Shown here: one piece after another, positions 17,875 through 30,200 of the stretch
Position numbering within the stretch: position 1 is the first letter of the stretch
How the letters are laid out: every line of letters starts with the position of its first letter
NCBI RefSeq assembly: GCF_003268635.1
Contig: NZ_CP029639.1
Span: forward strand, 5,281,501-5,345,500
Direction of reading: 5' to 3'
Source: Paenibacillus sp. DCT19
GTDB lineage: Bacteria > Bacillota > Bacilli > Paenibacillales > Paenibacillaceae
Length of the DNA: 64,000 nt
Position numbers and translations under genes: made by a program
Notes under the pieces: model-generated
What the model was told of the DNA's origin: nothing
The model's input: only the letters and a program-made list of their open reading frames with translations
Databases searched by the model: none

Positions 17875-19446
17875 TTACAAATCTTCGTTCAAGAGCTGCG
17901 GTGGGGCAATAATAGGCCAGCTTTCTTCGATCAAGCGTAATTGCTCTACAGGCATGTGCACAACATGCGCAGAATGTACGCCCCAGCGCTCGGATACATA
18001 AGTCGTTACAAACCTTCTGCGTTTGCCCCCGCTAATCTGGTAACAGATCTCCGGTGCATCTGCTGCTGCAACAATCGTTCCTTCCGGCCAAACCTTTTGT
18101 GAGCCCTCCATGGATGAGCCCTGCACCTGATGAAATTCCAGCGGCCATGCCTGTACTTCGCTCGTTGATTCCACCGCCTCTCCCACAGGAATGCTGAGCA
18201 GTTCAGGTTTGGCAATCTGAACGGGTGAAATACCGCGTGGTACAGGGATATTTAATTTGCGACGCTGTCCACCAACCAAGGTGTAGACCTCTCCTTTTGC
18301 ATCCGATATGAATGAGCCCTCTGGATAGAACTCACTGCTGCGTCTGAATGATAATGTAAGATCTGCGCTTCCCTGAGTGGATATGCGTTGTCTTGGATCT
18401 ACCTGTTGCTTGTTCACCGAGACGGTGGAAGGCATTCCACGAAGTGCAAGTTGGTTTGTTTCTGTAACAAGCGCATGAGGATCTCCCCATTTTTTTGAAA
18501 AAAACTGCTCGTTCCCTTCGTTGACCACCACGTAATTCTGCTCACCTAACGCCTTCATGCTCACACTTCCGAAATGATGGATGAAAGCATCCCCAGCTAC
18601 CGCAAGCTCATATCCAGCCAGCTTCACACGGATGATCCAATCATCATCCTCGAAGTTGCCGACAGCATAGCCTTCGTCCAGATAACCGACACGCTCCCAT
18701 AACTCACGCGTGAACAGCCAGCAGAACCCAACCAGTCGATCCGTTAACCGATGCTTCTTCGCATCCGGACGATTATGCTGGCTCGCAAATGACCACATAT
18801 CCGCCACTTCACGATAAGGAACCTCGATCTGCTGATCACCGCCGATGTAGTTCGTTACTGGCCCAACCACACCGATCTTCGGATCACTATCCAGACATGC
18901 CATCATGTTGTCGAGCCAGCCTGGTGTGACTAGGGTATCATTGTTCAGAACGACGATATGTCTACCTCGCGCCATCATCAAGCCATAGTTTACCCCGCCT
19001 GCAAATCCACGGTTCACGTCCAACGCAGCCACTCTGACCACACCGCCAATGCGAAGCAAGGCTTGTGCTGTACCATCTTTGGAGGCATTGTCCACAACGA
19101 TAATCTCGTAGGGGGCTGGTGTATGTTTTTCAATGCTCGCAATACATTTCAACACATAATCACGTTGATTGTAAGTGGGGATAATGATACTTACCCCTTC
19201 AAAAACAAGACCGAACGAGCTCTGTCCCTGCGCTACTCCTTGATCGTACCCTCTGCGATAACCCTGCTTATATAACTTTGCACCTTTGGCTGCCCGTCGT
19301 CCAGTTCGTCTGCGCTTAGACTTTTGCCCTACACGTTTGTTTACCGAGTGTAAAGTAACACGCTCCGATTCAAGACTGCGTGTAGCTGCGGTCATTCCAA
19401 CAGCACGTTTCCCTGAACCACCAGATGTATGACTACTGCTCCTCAT
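17875..19446 (-). CDS. Family 2 glycosyltransferase with basic N-terminal tail and duplicated C-terminal module
   Basis: 523 residues. Residues 1-60 are Arg/Lys/Ser/Gly-rich and end in a GYRRGYDQGVAQG motif (62-74). The GT2 catalytic domain follows (VSIIIPTYNQRDYVLKCIAS, IIVVDNASKDGTA, HIVVLNNDTLVTPGWL, FEDDDWIIRVKLAGY). The last ~190 residues hold two similar segments, EGSFISDAKGEVYTLVGGQR and EGTIVAAADAPEICYQISGG, that look like a duplicated small beta module. No membrane helix is seen. The start at 19446 has GGAGGGGG upstream; a TTG at 19470 is less likely. It ends a five-gene operon. Sugar and acceptor are unknown; a surface or spore protein acceptor is inferred. Confidence 0.82.
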   Translation of the reverse strand: MRSSSHTSGGSGKRAVGMTAATRSLESERVTLHSVNKRVGQKSKRRRTGRRAAKGAKLYKQGYRRGYDQGVAQGQSSFGLVFEGVSIIIPTYNQRDYVLKCIASIEKHTPAPYEIIVVDNASKDGTAQALLRIGGVVRVAALDVNRGFAGGVNYGLMMARGRHIVVLNNDTLVTPGWLDNMMACLDSDPKIGVVGPVTNYIGGDQQIEVPYREVADMWSFASQHNRPDAKKHRLTDRLVGFCWLFTRELWERVGYLDEGYAVGNFEDDDWIIRVKLAGYELAVAGDAFIHHFGSVSMKALGEQNYVVVNEGNEQFFSKKWGDPHALVTETNQLALRGMPSTVSVNKQQVDPRQRISTQGSADLTLSFRRSSEFYPEGSFISDAKGEVYTLVGGQRRKLNIPVPRGISPVQIAKPELLSIPVGEAVESTSEVQAWPLEFHQVQGSSMEGSQKVWPEGTIVAAADAPEICYQISGGKRRRFVTTYVSERWGVHSAHVVHMPVEQLRLIEESWPIIAPPQLLNEDL

Positions 19447-19513
19447 GCTTCCCCCTCCATTTCTCTTCAATGAGAGCCGAGCGCAGATGATATAGCTCTG
19501 CCCTCGGCATTCA

Positions 19514-21031
19514 TTAGAGATGAAGCTCTCCTGTAACCAGTTTGTCAGCTAAATGTCCAAAATCCAACGCAACTCTGCCAAGTTCGCCTGCAATTCGGCG
19601 ACATATGATCACGGCCGGAATTCCGGCAGCAACGAGTGCAATGTCAAAAGCCGTCTCTGCTGTCTGCTGCATCACCCTTGGAATATCTGCATATCCTTCC
19701 ACAGAACCGATAACCCCCACAACATGAATGCCATGAGATTGAAACAGTACCCCCAGTTCATGAGCCTTGCTGCCGATTAACAATACCCGCCGCCCATGTA
19801 GAACAGGCAGCAATAGACCTGACTGATGCAATCCGTAATTGATGGTGGAGCTAGTCAGCTTCAGACGTGACCAATCGATTCCAAAGTGCCGTAAGACAGG
19901 AAAAAGCAACCCTTGGAATGTGGGTGCCCGCGAGATCGGAACCCCGACACAATCTGCACCTTGAATGGCTTCGGCGAGCGTAGCCCGAATCTCAGGTGTA
20001 GAACGTGGCACCCCTGCATAAGGCAGAAACGGTGCGAGTTCCTGCACCTCCTCCGCGGGCAGCACCGTATCGGCTGCCAAGGCCAACAGTTCGCCATCGC
20101 CTAGGCGAACGACGGAAAGGGGGCGCTGGGCATCCAATGCGCCCACAAGCTGTTCAGCCACCTCATGGGGGCTGGACAGCCTCGCCAGGCTGGGCGCGTA
20201 TTGGCGGAATCCCGCCGCGATCAGATCTGCCGCCGCAACGGCGGGCAGAATATGATCCGGCGGGATGTGCTGCGCCACCAGCGCCTCCCCGCCCGCGAAC
20301 ACACCGTCGCGGTAGCCCTCGGCATAGCCGCCGGGCACAGCCGCCGCATGCACTGCGTGCTGCGCTGGCGGCAAGCCCTGTGCGCTGCCCATACCTGGGG
20401 CAGCGCCTTCCCGCCCCGCGGCGGCGACACCCTGCGGGAGTGTCGCTTGCGGGGCGGCGCCAGCACCGCTGGCAGGCAACGCCCTTGGCGTGCTGGCCTG
20501 CGGTGCTGGCGTAAGCGCACGGCGCGAAGCCGTGCGCTGGGTGTTGCGGGCGGCGATCGCTCGCCCGCCGGGCGCTGCTCCGGGCTTGCGCCCTGCGCTT
20601 GCCCGTGAGCCATGGCGCGTGCGTGCTGCAGCCCGCGCGCCTGAGGGCTTGCGCGCAGCCCGTCTGCGACCTGGCAGCGCAACGCTTGTGCCCCGCATTT
20701 TGGACGGGGCACCTGAACGAGCACTCGCACCAGCCTTGCTCTTGGGCTTACTTGCGGCTCTGCTCCTTACCGAGACTTCTCCACTCGCACGCTGTTCGCG
20801 AGGTTCACCATGGTGAAGAGAAGCGCCTGCTTGCGCATGAAACAGCGTCTCCGCTGCTCGGATCACTGTAGTTCGCCCTGAAGCGCTGCTCATACCCACA
20901 CGTGGCCGATTAGAATTGCTATTTCCTGTGCCTTTCCAATGTCCTTGACCCTGAAATGCTGCCGGATGGGTACCCCTGGACTTGCCGGTTACCCAGGCTC
21001 CAGCGGGCCTGTTGCGTTTGGCTACTTTCAC
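19514..21031 (-). CDS. GT-D fold glycosyltransferase with long Ala/Arg-rich N-terminal region
   Basis: About 505 residues from a GTG start with a GGGGAGG site. The first ~235 residues are low-complexity (Ala, Arg, Gly, Pro, Ser), with DNA unusually GC-rich at about 20,100-20,800. A GYAEGYRDGVFAGG motif follows, matching the GYxxGYxxGVxxG pattern of the neighbouring GT2. The C-terminal half is a GT-D (formerly DUF1792) domain: LSVVRLGDGELLALAAD, then GVPISRAPTFQGLLFPVLRHF and RRVLLIGSKAHELG. GT-D enzymes extend glycans on serine-rich adhesins in streptococci. Which glycan it extends here is unknown. Confidence 0.75.
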   Translation of the reverse strand: MKVAKRNRPAGAWVTGKSRGTHPAAFQGQGHWKGTGNSNSNRPRVGMSSASGRTTVIRAAETLFHAQAGASLHHGEPREQRASGEVSVRSRAASKPKSKAGASARSGAPSKMRGTSVALPGRRRAARKPSGARAAARTRHGSRASAGRKPGAAPGGRAIAARNTQRTASRRALTPAPQASTPRALPASGAGAAPQATLPQGVAAAGREGAAPGMGSAQGLPPAQHAVHAAAVPGGYAEGYRDGVFAGGEALVAQHIPPDHILPAVAAADLIAAGFRQYAPSLARLSSPHEVAEQLVGALDAQRPLSVVRLGDGELLALAADTVLPAEEVQELAPFLPYAGVPRSTPEIRATLAEAIQGADCVGVPISRAPTFQGLLFPVLRHFGIDWSRLKLTSSTINYGLHQSGLLLPVLHGRRVLLIGSKAHELGVLFQSHGIHVVGVIGSVEGYADIPRVMQQTAETAFDIALVAAGIPAVIICRRIAGELGRVALDFGHLADKLVTGELHL

Positions 21032-21138
21032 GGCATTTCCTCCCCTGATCTTCGTTAGGAGTGCCACTGCTCCTCAGCATCGGCGCAGGATCATCTGCTC
21101 TTCCATAGGGCACCGCACAGCAGCATATGAAAATCATT

Positions 21139-21870
21139 TTACGGCAGTTGGCCTTTCATTCGAACGGACGCTTCCTGTAGAGATTCAAACGTACCAGCAT
21201 CGCTCCAATATTTTTGCAAAATATCGTACTCCAGCCCACCTGCCGCTGCATAATGATTATTTACATCAGTGATTTCAAGCTCTCCACGGGCAGAAGGTGC
21301 AATGCTACCGATGAGGTTGAACACATGATCATCGTACATATAAATTCCGGTCACACAGTAGGATGTCTTTGGATGACTTGGTTTTTCCTCAATATGCGTA
21401 ATACGTTCTGGGTGCTGGGGATCAAATTCCGGTACTCCATACCGTCTGGCGTCATCCACTCCCTTTAACAACACACGAGCTGTTCCTTCAGGTTGCTGTA
21501 CATAGCGATCAACATAAGGTTTCAGATCATCACTGAACAAGTTGTCACCCAACAGCACAACAAATCGTTCTCCCGGAAGGATAAAAGACCTTGCCAAATC
21601 CAAAGCTTCTGCAATGCCGCCTGCTTTCTCCTGGATCCGATAAGTCAAACGAACACCCAGCTCTGCCCCGCCACCCAAAAAATCGGTATATAGACCGGCC
21701 GACTGTTTGCCCATCACGATCAAAATATCTTCAATCCCCGCCTGACGGAGCCTGTCGATTCCATATACAATCATCGGATGTTTACCGACTGGAAGCAGAT
21801 GCTTGTTGATCAGCCGCGTCAGAGGGTACAGTCTTGTTCCTGTTCCGCCAGCAAGAATAACACCTTTCAT
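21139..21870 (-). CDS. Sugar nucleotidyltransferase (RmlA-like, short form)
   Basis: 243 residues with the nucleotidyltransferase signature MKGVILAGGTGTRLYPLT, KHLLPVGKHPMIVYGID, and FVVLLGDNLFSDDL, and EEKPSHPKTSYCVTGIYMYD. The enzyme joins a sugar 1-phosphate to a nucleoside triphosphate, most often glucose 1-phosphate with dTTP. At 243 residues it is shorter than typical RmlA (about 290). Its start overlaps the stop of the preceding glycosyltransferase (ATGA), so translation is coupled. It probably provides the activated sugar for the operon. Confidence 0.85.
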   Translation of the reverse strand: MKGVILAGGTGTRLYPLTRLINKHLLPVGKHPMIVYGIDRLRQAGIEDILIVMGKQSAGLYTDFLGGGAELGVRLTYRIQEKAGGIAEALDLARSFILPGERFVVLLGDNLFSDDLKPYVDRYVQQPEGTARVLLKGVDDARRYGVPEFDPQHPERITHIEEKPSHPKTSYCVTGIYMYDDHVFNLIGSIAPSARGELEITDVNNHYAAAGGLEYDILQKYWSDAGTFESLQEASVRMKGQLP

Positions 21871-22640
21871 TTCACGTTGCCTCCTTCATCGGATGTCTCA
21901 ATATATTCAAGAGGATCGACCTGCCATTTGTTGATGAAAATAGAGCGATTACGCTCCAGTAACTGTTTCCATGTATCCGGATCCGTCTTCAGAAAACTTG
22001 CACTACCTTGATGATGAACGAGAACATCGCCGCATACCCGTAAACGAAAGCCCTTGACCCGGGCGCGATAACAATAATCATCATCCTCATAATGTCCCGG
22101 CGAATACGCCTCGTCAAGCAAGCCAATGGAATCGAGTACGCGTCTCCGAATAAGCATACATAACCCAACGATCCGTTTAACCTCTATCCATTTCTCAGGG
22201 TCGCTTACATTGTTCTCTCTCGCCAGCTCCTGAAAATGCTCCATGCTGTGAAAATCCACCTTAACCTGTTGAATTCCGCTGGCGTAATTGGTGACAGGCC
22301 CAGTAATTCCAACCTGCTCATCACTATAGAGCGCAGTTCGTAAATTTTCGAGCCAGCAAGAGGTCACCGTAACGTCATTATTCAAAAGGAGAAGCTCATC
22401 TCCAATAGCTACACGTAGCCCTGCATTGCAGGCAGCAGGGAATCCACGATTTTCAGGCAACCGGACAAATCTTAGACGTTCCTTGGCGCAATAAGCGGCC
22501 GTACCATCTGTAGAACCGTTATCCACAACGACAATCTCGTAAGGGGTATTTTCACCTGTATATTGACGGATCGACGCAATGCAGGATTGCAATAGATCTA
22601 ATCCGTTATAGGTTGGAATGATGATACTCGTACAAGTCAT
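21867..22640 (-). CDS. Family 2 glycosyltransferase
   Basis: 257 residues, essentially only a GT2 domain: TSIIIPTYNGLDLLQSCIAS, YEIVVVDNGSTDGTA, LRVAIGDELLLLNNDVTV, GHYEDDDYCYRARVKGF. The DxD-like acidic motif and nucleotide-binding aspartates are present. It lacks the basic tail of its neighbours. It closely resembles the catalytic domain of the 17875-19446 gene, suggesting duplication. Start and stop both overlap neighbours (TGATG upstream, ATGA downstream). Confidence 0.87.
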   Translation of the reverse strand: MTCTSIIIPTYNGLDLLQSCIASIRQYTGENTPYEIVVVDNGSTDGTAAYCAKERLRFVRLPENRGFPAACNAGLRVAIGDELLLLNNDVTVTSCWLENLRTALYSDEQVGITGPVTNYASGIQQVKVDFHSMEHFQELARENNVSDPEKWIEVKRIVGLCMLIRRRVLDSIGLLDEAYSPGHYEDDDYCYRARVKGFRLRVCGDVLVHHQGSASFLKTDPDTWKQLLERNRSIFINKWQVDPLEYIETSDEGGNVK

Positions 22641-23719
22641 CAGGTGTTCCTCCTGTAAGCCACTTCACTGCGGGATAACGTGGGTTCCAGCACCTCTTTA
22701 CCTACTACATTCAGCCATTCGGCAATCGCTTCAAGATGATCTCCAATAATGAGTTTAGCAACTGAATTGCCGCTACCTACATTGGTGGAACGAAGACGAT
22801 TGGAACGAATGACGTCCACCTGGCTAGGTGCCCTTACTCTTAATCCATGTTGGATTGCCAGAGCTTGCGCTTTAGGCGGAACAACGAGAGACTCCGGATT
22901 CACTGCCTGAATCATACGCCGAGATAACGCATGGGGCACAGCCGTAAGAGAATTCGATTGAAGATCGGCTCTACCCAATGTGCGATTGAGATATGCCTTC
23001 ATACGAGTAACCTCATCTTGGCGTGCGAATGCAGGCAATAAGGAGGAGAGATCGTTGAGTGCCACATCGTCTCCGCGATCAACTGCATATAGAAAAGGCG
23101 CCAATTGCTCAGCAGGAATGACCATATCCCCATCCACAAACAGAACGGTTTCTGCTGTCGTTACCTTAGCACCCATTGCACGACCAACATCATGACCTGC
23201 ACGATTCGGCTCATAGACAAGGGTCACTCTTGAATGGGCAAGCACCTGCTCCAGACTTTGGTCGGTTGTTCCGTTCAATACAACAACGATTTCTGTCAGA
23301 GGAAGCCGTTTGAGTTGTACGATCACTTGTGCCAACGTGCCCTCTTCGTTACAGGCACTGACTACAGCCGCCGCAGTACGATGAAGATGCACAGGTACAA
23401 TATTCAGTGACCGTCCAGCCGAACGGGAATACCCCTGCATAAATGCCTTCCCTGCCTGCATAACATCCTCATAATGATCCAACCGCTCGGATAAAGTAGG
23501 CCAGCATTCGCGCCAAGCAAGATGTGCCTGTTGCTCCATGGAATCCATATTCCCCGAGCCATGCCGCCCCGCTTGTTCACCGCATTGCCATGACTGCTGG
23601 AACACCGCTCGATTCGTTTCCTGCTTCGTGGTTTGTTTCTTCAACAATTGCCCTCGCCTTGCTCGCATACCTCTTTTTAGTGTTCGCTGATGGCGAACGC
23701 CAACGACACGGGCTTTCAT
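22640..23719 (-). CDS. Family 2 glycosyltransferase with basic N-terminal tail
   Basis: 359 residues. The first ~35 are rich in Arg and Lys (KARVVGVRHQRTLKRGMRAR), followed by a linker with WQCGEQAGRHG. The GT2 domain starts near residue 120: AAVVSACNEEGTLAQVIVQL, LTEIVVVLNGTTDQS, GHDVGRAMGAKVTTAETVLF and the metal motif VDGDMVIP. The start has GGAGGTGACA. It is closely related to the next gene upstream (23887-24771) in the catalytic core, so the two look like paralogues with different tails. Confidence 0.85.
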   Translation of the reverse strand: MKARVVGVRHQRTLKRGMRARRGQLLKKQTTKQETNRAVFQQSWQCGEQAGRHGSGNMDSMEQQAHLAWRECWPTLSERLDHYEDVMQAGKAFMQGYSRSAGRSLNIVPVHLHRTAAAVVSACNEEGTLAQVIVQLKRLPLTEIVVVLNGTTDQSLEQVLAHSRVTLVYEPNRAGHDVGRAMGAKVTTAETVLFVDGDMVIPAEQLAPFLYAVDRGDDVALNDLSSLLPAFARQDEVTRMKAYLNRTLGRADLQSNSLTAVPHALSRRMIQAVNPESLVVPPKAQALAIQHGLRVRAPSQVDVIRSNRLRSTNVGSGNSVAKLIIGDHLEAIAEWLNVVGKEVLEPTLSRSEVAYRRNT

Positions 23720-23886
23720 GTTGTCACCTCCAGCATATTGCATCATTCAACCTACAAACTTCCGAACACCATAACTTTAGAGCACAGATATTTTCCAAGC
23801 TGCCGTCCATCAAAGGATAAAGATGAACACACCTCATGCTCTATCGCGCGGTGCCTGGAAGCCCTTTGTGAATGCTTGCAAAATGC

Positions 23887-24771
23887 TCACCTCGCCAGGC
23901 TACGTACCCGCTCCAGATCGGAATGTCCGCCACGGGAACCAAGTGTATCCGTTATCCATTTGATCGCCGTTAGATGATCAGTCAAGATCACTTGGCTTAA
24001 TAGATCGGCGCTTCTTCGTTTGCGTAACCGGACTGCGTTCATTCTACCTACAGGCACATGGTGCACTGCACGTACCTGCAATCCACCGACCACTGCTTTG
24101 GCCTGTGCCAGTGGAGGAATCTCCAAACATCCAGCACCTATAACCTCAAGAGCCTTACGACTTATCGCATGTGGAATGGCTGTCATCGAGGCTCCCTGCA
24201 GATCCGGTCTCGTTAACATACTATTCAGCACATGTTTGGCTTCCACCACCGGATGTATAGGGTTTCGTGTAATTGGACCGTTATAGTCGTTCAGAGCGAC
24301 GTCTGTTCCATCCATAATCGCTTGCACATAAGGCGCTAGCTGCTCTGGAGAGATCGGAATGTCTGCATCTGTGAATAATAATATGTTGCCACGAGCCACC
24401 ATCGCACCTGCTCGCCGACCACCGTCATGACCCAGAGCCTCTGTATAACTGATTACACGTGCACCTGCCGCTCTTGCAGCTCTAGCCGTACCATCTGTTG
24501 AGCCGTTGACCACTACAATGACTTCCGAATTCCGGCATATACGCCGAGCGAAACGAACCACCTTGCCTATCGTTTTCTCTTCGTTCATTGCCGGAATAAT
24601 GACCGAAAGCAATGGGCTGTGCTCTGATCGCTCCATAGCTGGAATGACATACCTATAGGTCTTTGTACCTTTTCTACGTATCGATTTCAATCGCTGTCTC
24701 TGCTGCTGTGTCCTACTTCGTTTGGAGCTTGGTTTGGCACCAGTCCGAGCTATACTACGGCGGTTTTGCAA
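23887..24771 (-). CDS. Family 2 glycosyltransferase with basic N-terminal tail (first gene of operon)
   Basis: 294 residues from a TTG start at 24771, chosen because GGGAGGTGAT lies 5-8 bases before it; an ATG-started frame from 24918 would have no ribosome site. Residues 1-40 are strongly basic. The GT2 core follows: LSVIIPAMNEEKTIGKVVRF, SEVIVVVNGSTDGTARAA, ALGHDGGRRAGAMVARGNIL, FTDADIPIS. Its paralogue lies next in the operon. A 140-base gap separates the two. The basic tail suggests binding to an acidic partner or surface; this is speculation. Confidence 0.78.
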   Translation of the reverse strand: MQNRRSIARTGAKPSSKRSRTQQQRQRLKSIRRKGTKTYRYVIPAMERSEHSPLLSVIIPAMNEEKTIGKVVRFARRICRNSEVIVVVNGSTDGTARAARAAGARVISYTEALGHDGGRRAGAMVARGNILLFTDADIPISPEQLAPYVQAIMDGTDVALNDYNGPITRNPIHPVVEAKHVLNSMLTRPDLQGASMTAIPHAISRKALEVIGAGCLEIPPLAQAKAVVGGLQVRAVHHVPVGRMNAVRLRKRRSADLLSQVILTDHLTAIKWITDTLGSRGGHSDLERVRSLAR

Positions 24772-27070
<2,299 letters not shown>

Positions 27071-27139
27071 TTAATCTCTAACTGTGGTGAACGTTCCGAC
27101 ACCCCTCACTGTCCGAACGGATCAACCCTAATGATGAAC

Positions 27140-27182
27140 AAAAGCGGTGTCCTGGACAAATCCGGGAACCGCTTTTGCTTGT
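27140..27182 (+). terminator. Intrinsic terminator after the protease gene
   Basis: AAAAGCGGT ... ACCGCTTTT stem, extended by GTCC/GGGA-type pairing, followed by TGCTTGTT. Confidence 0.7.
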
Positions 27183-27208
27183 TATAATGTAGAAATATAT
27201 ATAGTACA

Positions 27209-27287
27209 TGTTCAACAAAGGCAATTTTCAGTACTAGGAAGATGGGATGAAGTATATTTCGTATCAAAAGCAGACGTTTTAGTCAAC
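27209..27287 (+). repeat. Diverged, internally deleted interspersed repeat
   Basis: TGTTCAACAAAGGCAATTTT then CAGTACTAGGAAGATGGGAT, then a jump to ATCAAAAGCAGACGTTTTAG and TCAACCTCTT. The conserved ACCTCTT right flank runs straight into the stop codon of the giant gene at 27291. Confidence 0.65.
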
Positions 27288-27290
27288 CTC

Positions 27291-30200
27291 TTATAGGGAA
27301 GGTCCCGCAGCGATCCATGACAACAAACCATACGTATGCTTGCAGCCTACCGCACGCGAAACCTCCAGCACTGCCTCATCCTCACTTTGAGATAGCAGAG
27401 ATACCTGAAATCCACGATCATTGCTCATCGCAACAATAACATAATGCTCTGATGCAAATGACTCTTCAAATGCAACCGTCACCTCTACGCATTCTTCATT
27501 CTCAGGCAAGATGAATGCCTCCATACCGAATTGTTGCACAACCAGTTGACGGCTGACACTACGTACAGGTTGGAATGATAGATGCTGAGGCTGAACCGCG
27601 CCTGCTTGTAACTGCTCGCTACCCACAATATTGTCACACAAATGCTCTTGTTGAACGGACTGTTCATTGAGCTGGAACGTATCATTGCTGCTACTTGCCT
27701 CGGTTACATCTGACGCTTCCCCCGCTGTTGGAGTCCATTCGTCCCTCAATATTTCAGTCTTTGGTTCTATAACCGATTGTTCCTTCCATTCTTGAACAGA
27801 TGTCTGAAGGAACTGGATTGCCTCGGCATGTGCCACAGTTTGTTCTTCCAATTGTGTAAGTTGCTGTTGTTGATCTGCTAATGTGAGTTGTGTCTGATGA
27901 TCCGACTCGTTCAGTAAACTGAGCTGGTTAACCAGATCCAGATGATCCGAGAAGTTAGACTGGTTGATTGGATTAATGGGGTCGAGTGGATTCAATTGAT
28001 CTTCTTCTACATTTGCAGGTGCTTCCTGCCTTTTTGTGGCCTCAAGCTGTTCCAGCGTTTCTCCACTCACCTGACGAATTGCAGTCCAGATATCCTCACT
28101 TAAATGTGAAGCATTCACAATCCCTTCATTTAAATGACGAGATGTGATGCTCTGCTCACTGAGCTTGCTTCCGTTAATGGCACCATCCGCAAATTTCTCT
28201 GCTGTGATAGCTCCATCTTGAATGTGAGCTGTGTTGATGCTTTGTGCTTGGATATGATCTGCTTGTATGGCTCCGTCCTGAATATGGGTTGCGTCGATGC
28301 TTTGCGCTTCGATATGATCCGCTTGAATAGCTCCGCCCTGAATATGAGCTGATTGTACGCTCTCTTCAGACAGGTGTGCACCAGATACTGCTCCTTGCAC
28401 CAGTTTGCTACCATCCACACTACCTTCAGCAAGTTTACCCAACGTCACGGATCCACTCTGTAAAGCTTCTGTTGTTACGCTCCCCACTTCCAAATGAGAA
28501 GCGTGAATGCTCCGCTCTTGAATGTGTTCTCCATAGATACTCTGTGCTTGAATATGATCTGCGTTAATGCTTTGCCCTTGGATATGACCGGCTTGAATGG
28601 CTCCGTCCTGAATATGGGCTGCATCGATGCTTTCCGCTTCGATGTGGTTCGCTTGAATAGCTCCGTGCTGGATATGATCTGCCAGAACAGCCCCGCCTTG
28701 AATATGAGCTGATTGTACGCTCTCTCCAGACAGGTGTGCACCAGATACTGCTCCCTGCACCAGTTTGCTGCTATCCACACTGCCCTCAGCAAGTTTATCC
28801 AACGTCACGGATCCACTCTGTAAAGCCTCTGCTGTTACGCTCCCCACTTCCAAATGAGACGCCTGAATACTCTGTGCTTGAATATGATCTCCGTTGATGC
28901 TCTGTACTTGAATGTGATCTGCGTTGACGCTTTGCGCTTGGATATGATCTGTTTGAATGGCTCCGTCCTGAATATGGGCTGCATCGATGCTTTGCGCTTG
29001 AATGTGATCTGTCTGGATAGCCCCGCCTTGAATATGAGCTGATTGTACGCTCTCTTCAGACAGATGCACACCAGATACTGCTCCCTGTAACAATTTGCTG
29101 CCATCCACACTGCCCTCAGCGAGTTTATCCAGCGTCACGGATCCGCTCTGCAAAGCCTCTGTTGTTACACTTCCCACTTCCAGATGAGACGCCTGAATAC
29201 TCTGCTCTTGAATGTGTTCTGCGTTGATGCTTTGTGATTGGATATGATCCGCTTGAATGGCTCCATCCTGAATATGATCTGCGTTAATGCTTTGCGCTTC
29301 GATATGATCCGCTTGAATAGCTCCGTGCTGGATATGACCTGCTTGGATAGCCCCATCTTGAATATGAACTGACTGCACGCTCTCTTCAGACAGATGTGCA
29401 CCGGATACTGCTCCCTGCACCAGTTTACTGCCATCCACACTGCCACTTGCCAGCTTAGAGCGAGTCACGGATTCTTCTTGCAAAATAATAGAACTGACGG
29501 ATTCTTCTTCCAGATGAGATGTACCAATGCTCCGTTCGTGGATATGATGGGCGAAGATTGCTCCATCGTTAATATGGCGTGATTGTACCGCTCCTTGCTG
29601 AAGCTGAACAGTGCTGATTGAATCTGCTTTCAAGTGCAATCCACTGATCAAGCCCGGTTGCAGGTGCGCCTCTGTCACAGATAACGGTGCCAGATGATCC
29701 GTCTGAACGGAGCCGGGGAGGATATGATGGGAAGTAATGGCCTGCTCATTAATATGTTCCCCATGAACACTGTCTGCCTTCAGATGATGTGAATGAATAA
29801 CCTGATTGCTCAGATGATCAGACTTGATGATGCCATCAGCCAGATGAATGGATGTTACTGCGGATGGCTGCAGATGCTCACTGCTCACTGACTCGTGCTG
29901 TAATGTGTTCGAAGATACGGAATCTGCAACGAGATGTTCTGCATTAATCGAACCTGGACGCAATTTATTACCTGTAATACTTCCATCTGCAAATAACTCT
30001 GGGGACCGAATCTCATCTGCCAAGTGCTCCAGTGAAACGGAGTGCTGCTTCAGATGATAACCACGAAGCGTTCCTGCAGGGATATGCTTAGCTGTAATAC
30101 TCTCAGCCATGATTTTACTGGACGTGACGCTACCATCTGCGAGTTTGGCTGAAGTCACAGCCAGATCTGCTAATTTATCTGTGGCAACACTCTCTGGTGA

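Noticed and set aside
20005..20816. Long overlapping open frames on both strands in the GC-rich region
   Set aside because: High GC suppresses stop codons; only the GT-D frame has family motifs and a ribosome site.
28130..29446. Several similar open frames on both strands inside the giant gene (for example 28130-28432, 28475-28792, 28835-29110)
   Set aside because: Their mutual similarity only reflects the repeats of the true gene read in other frames; none has a ribosome site.
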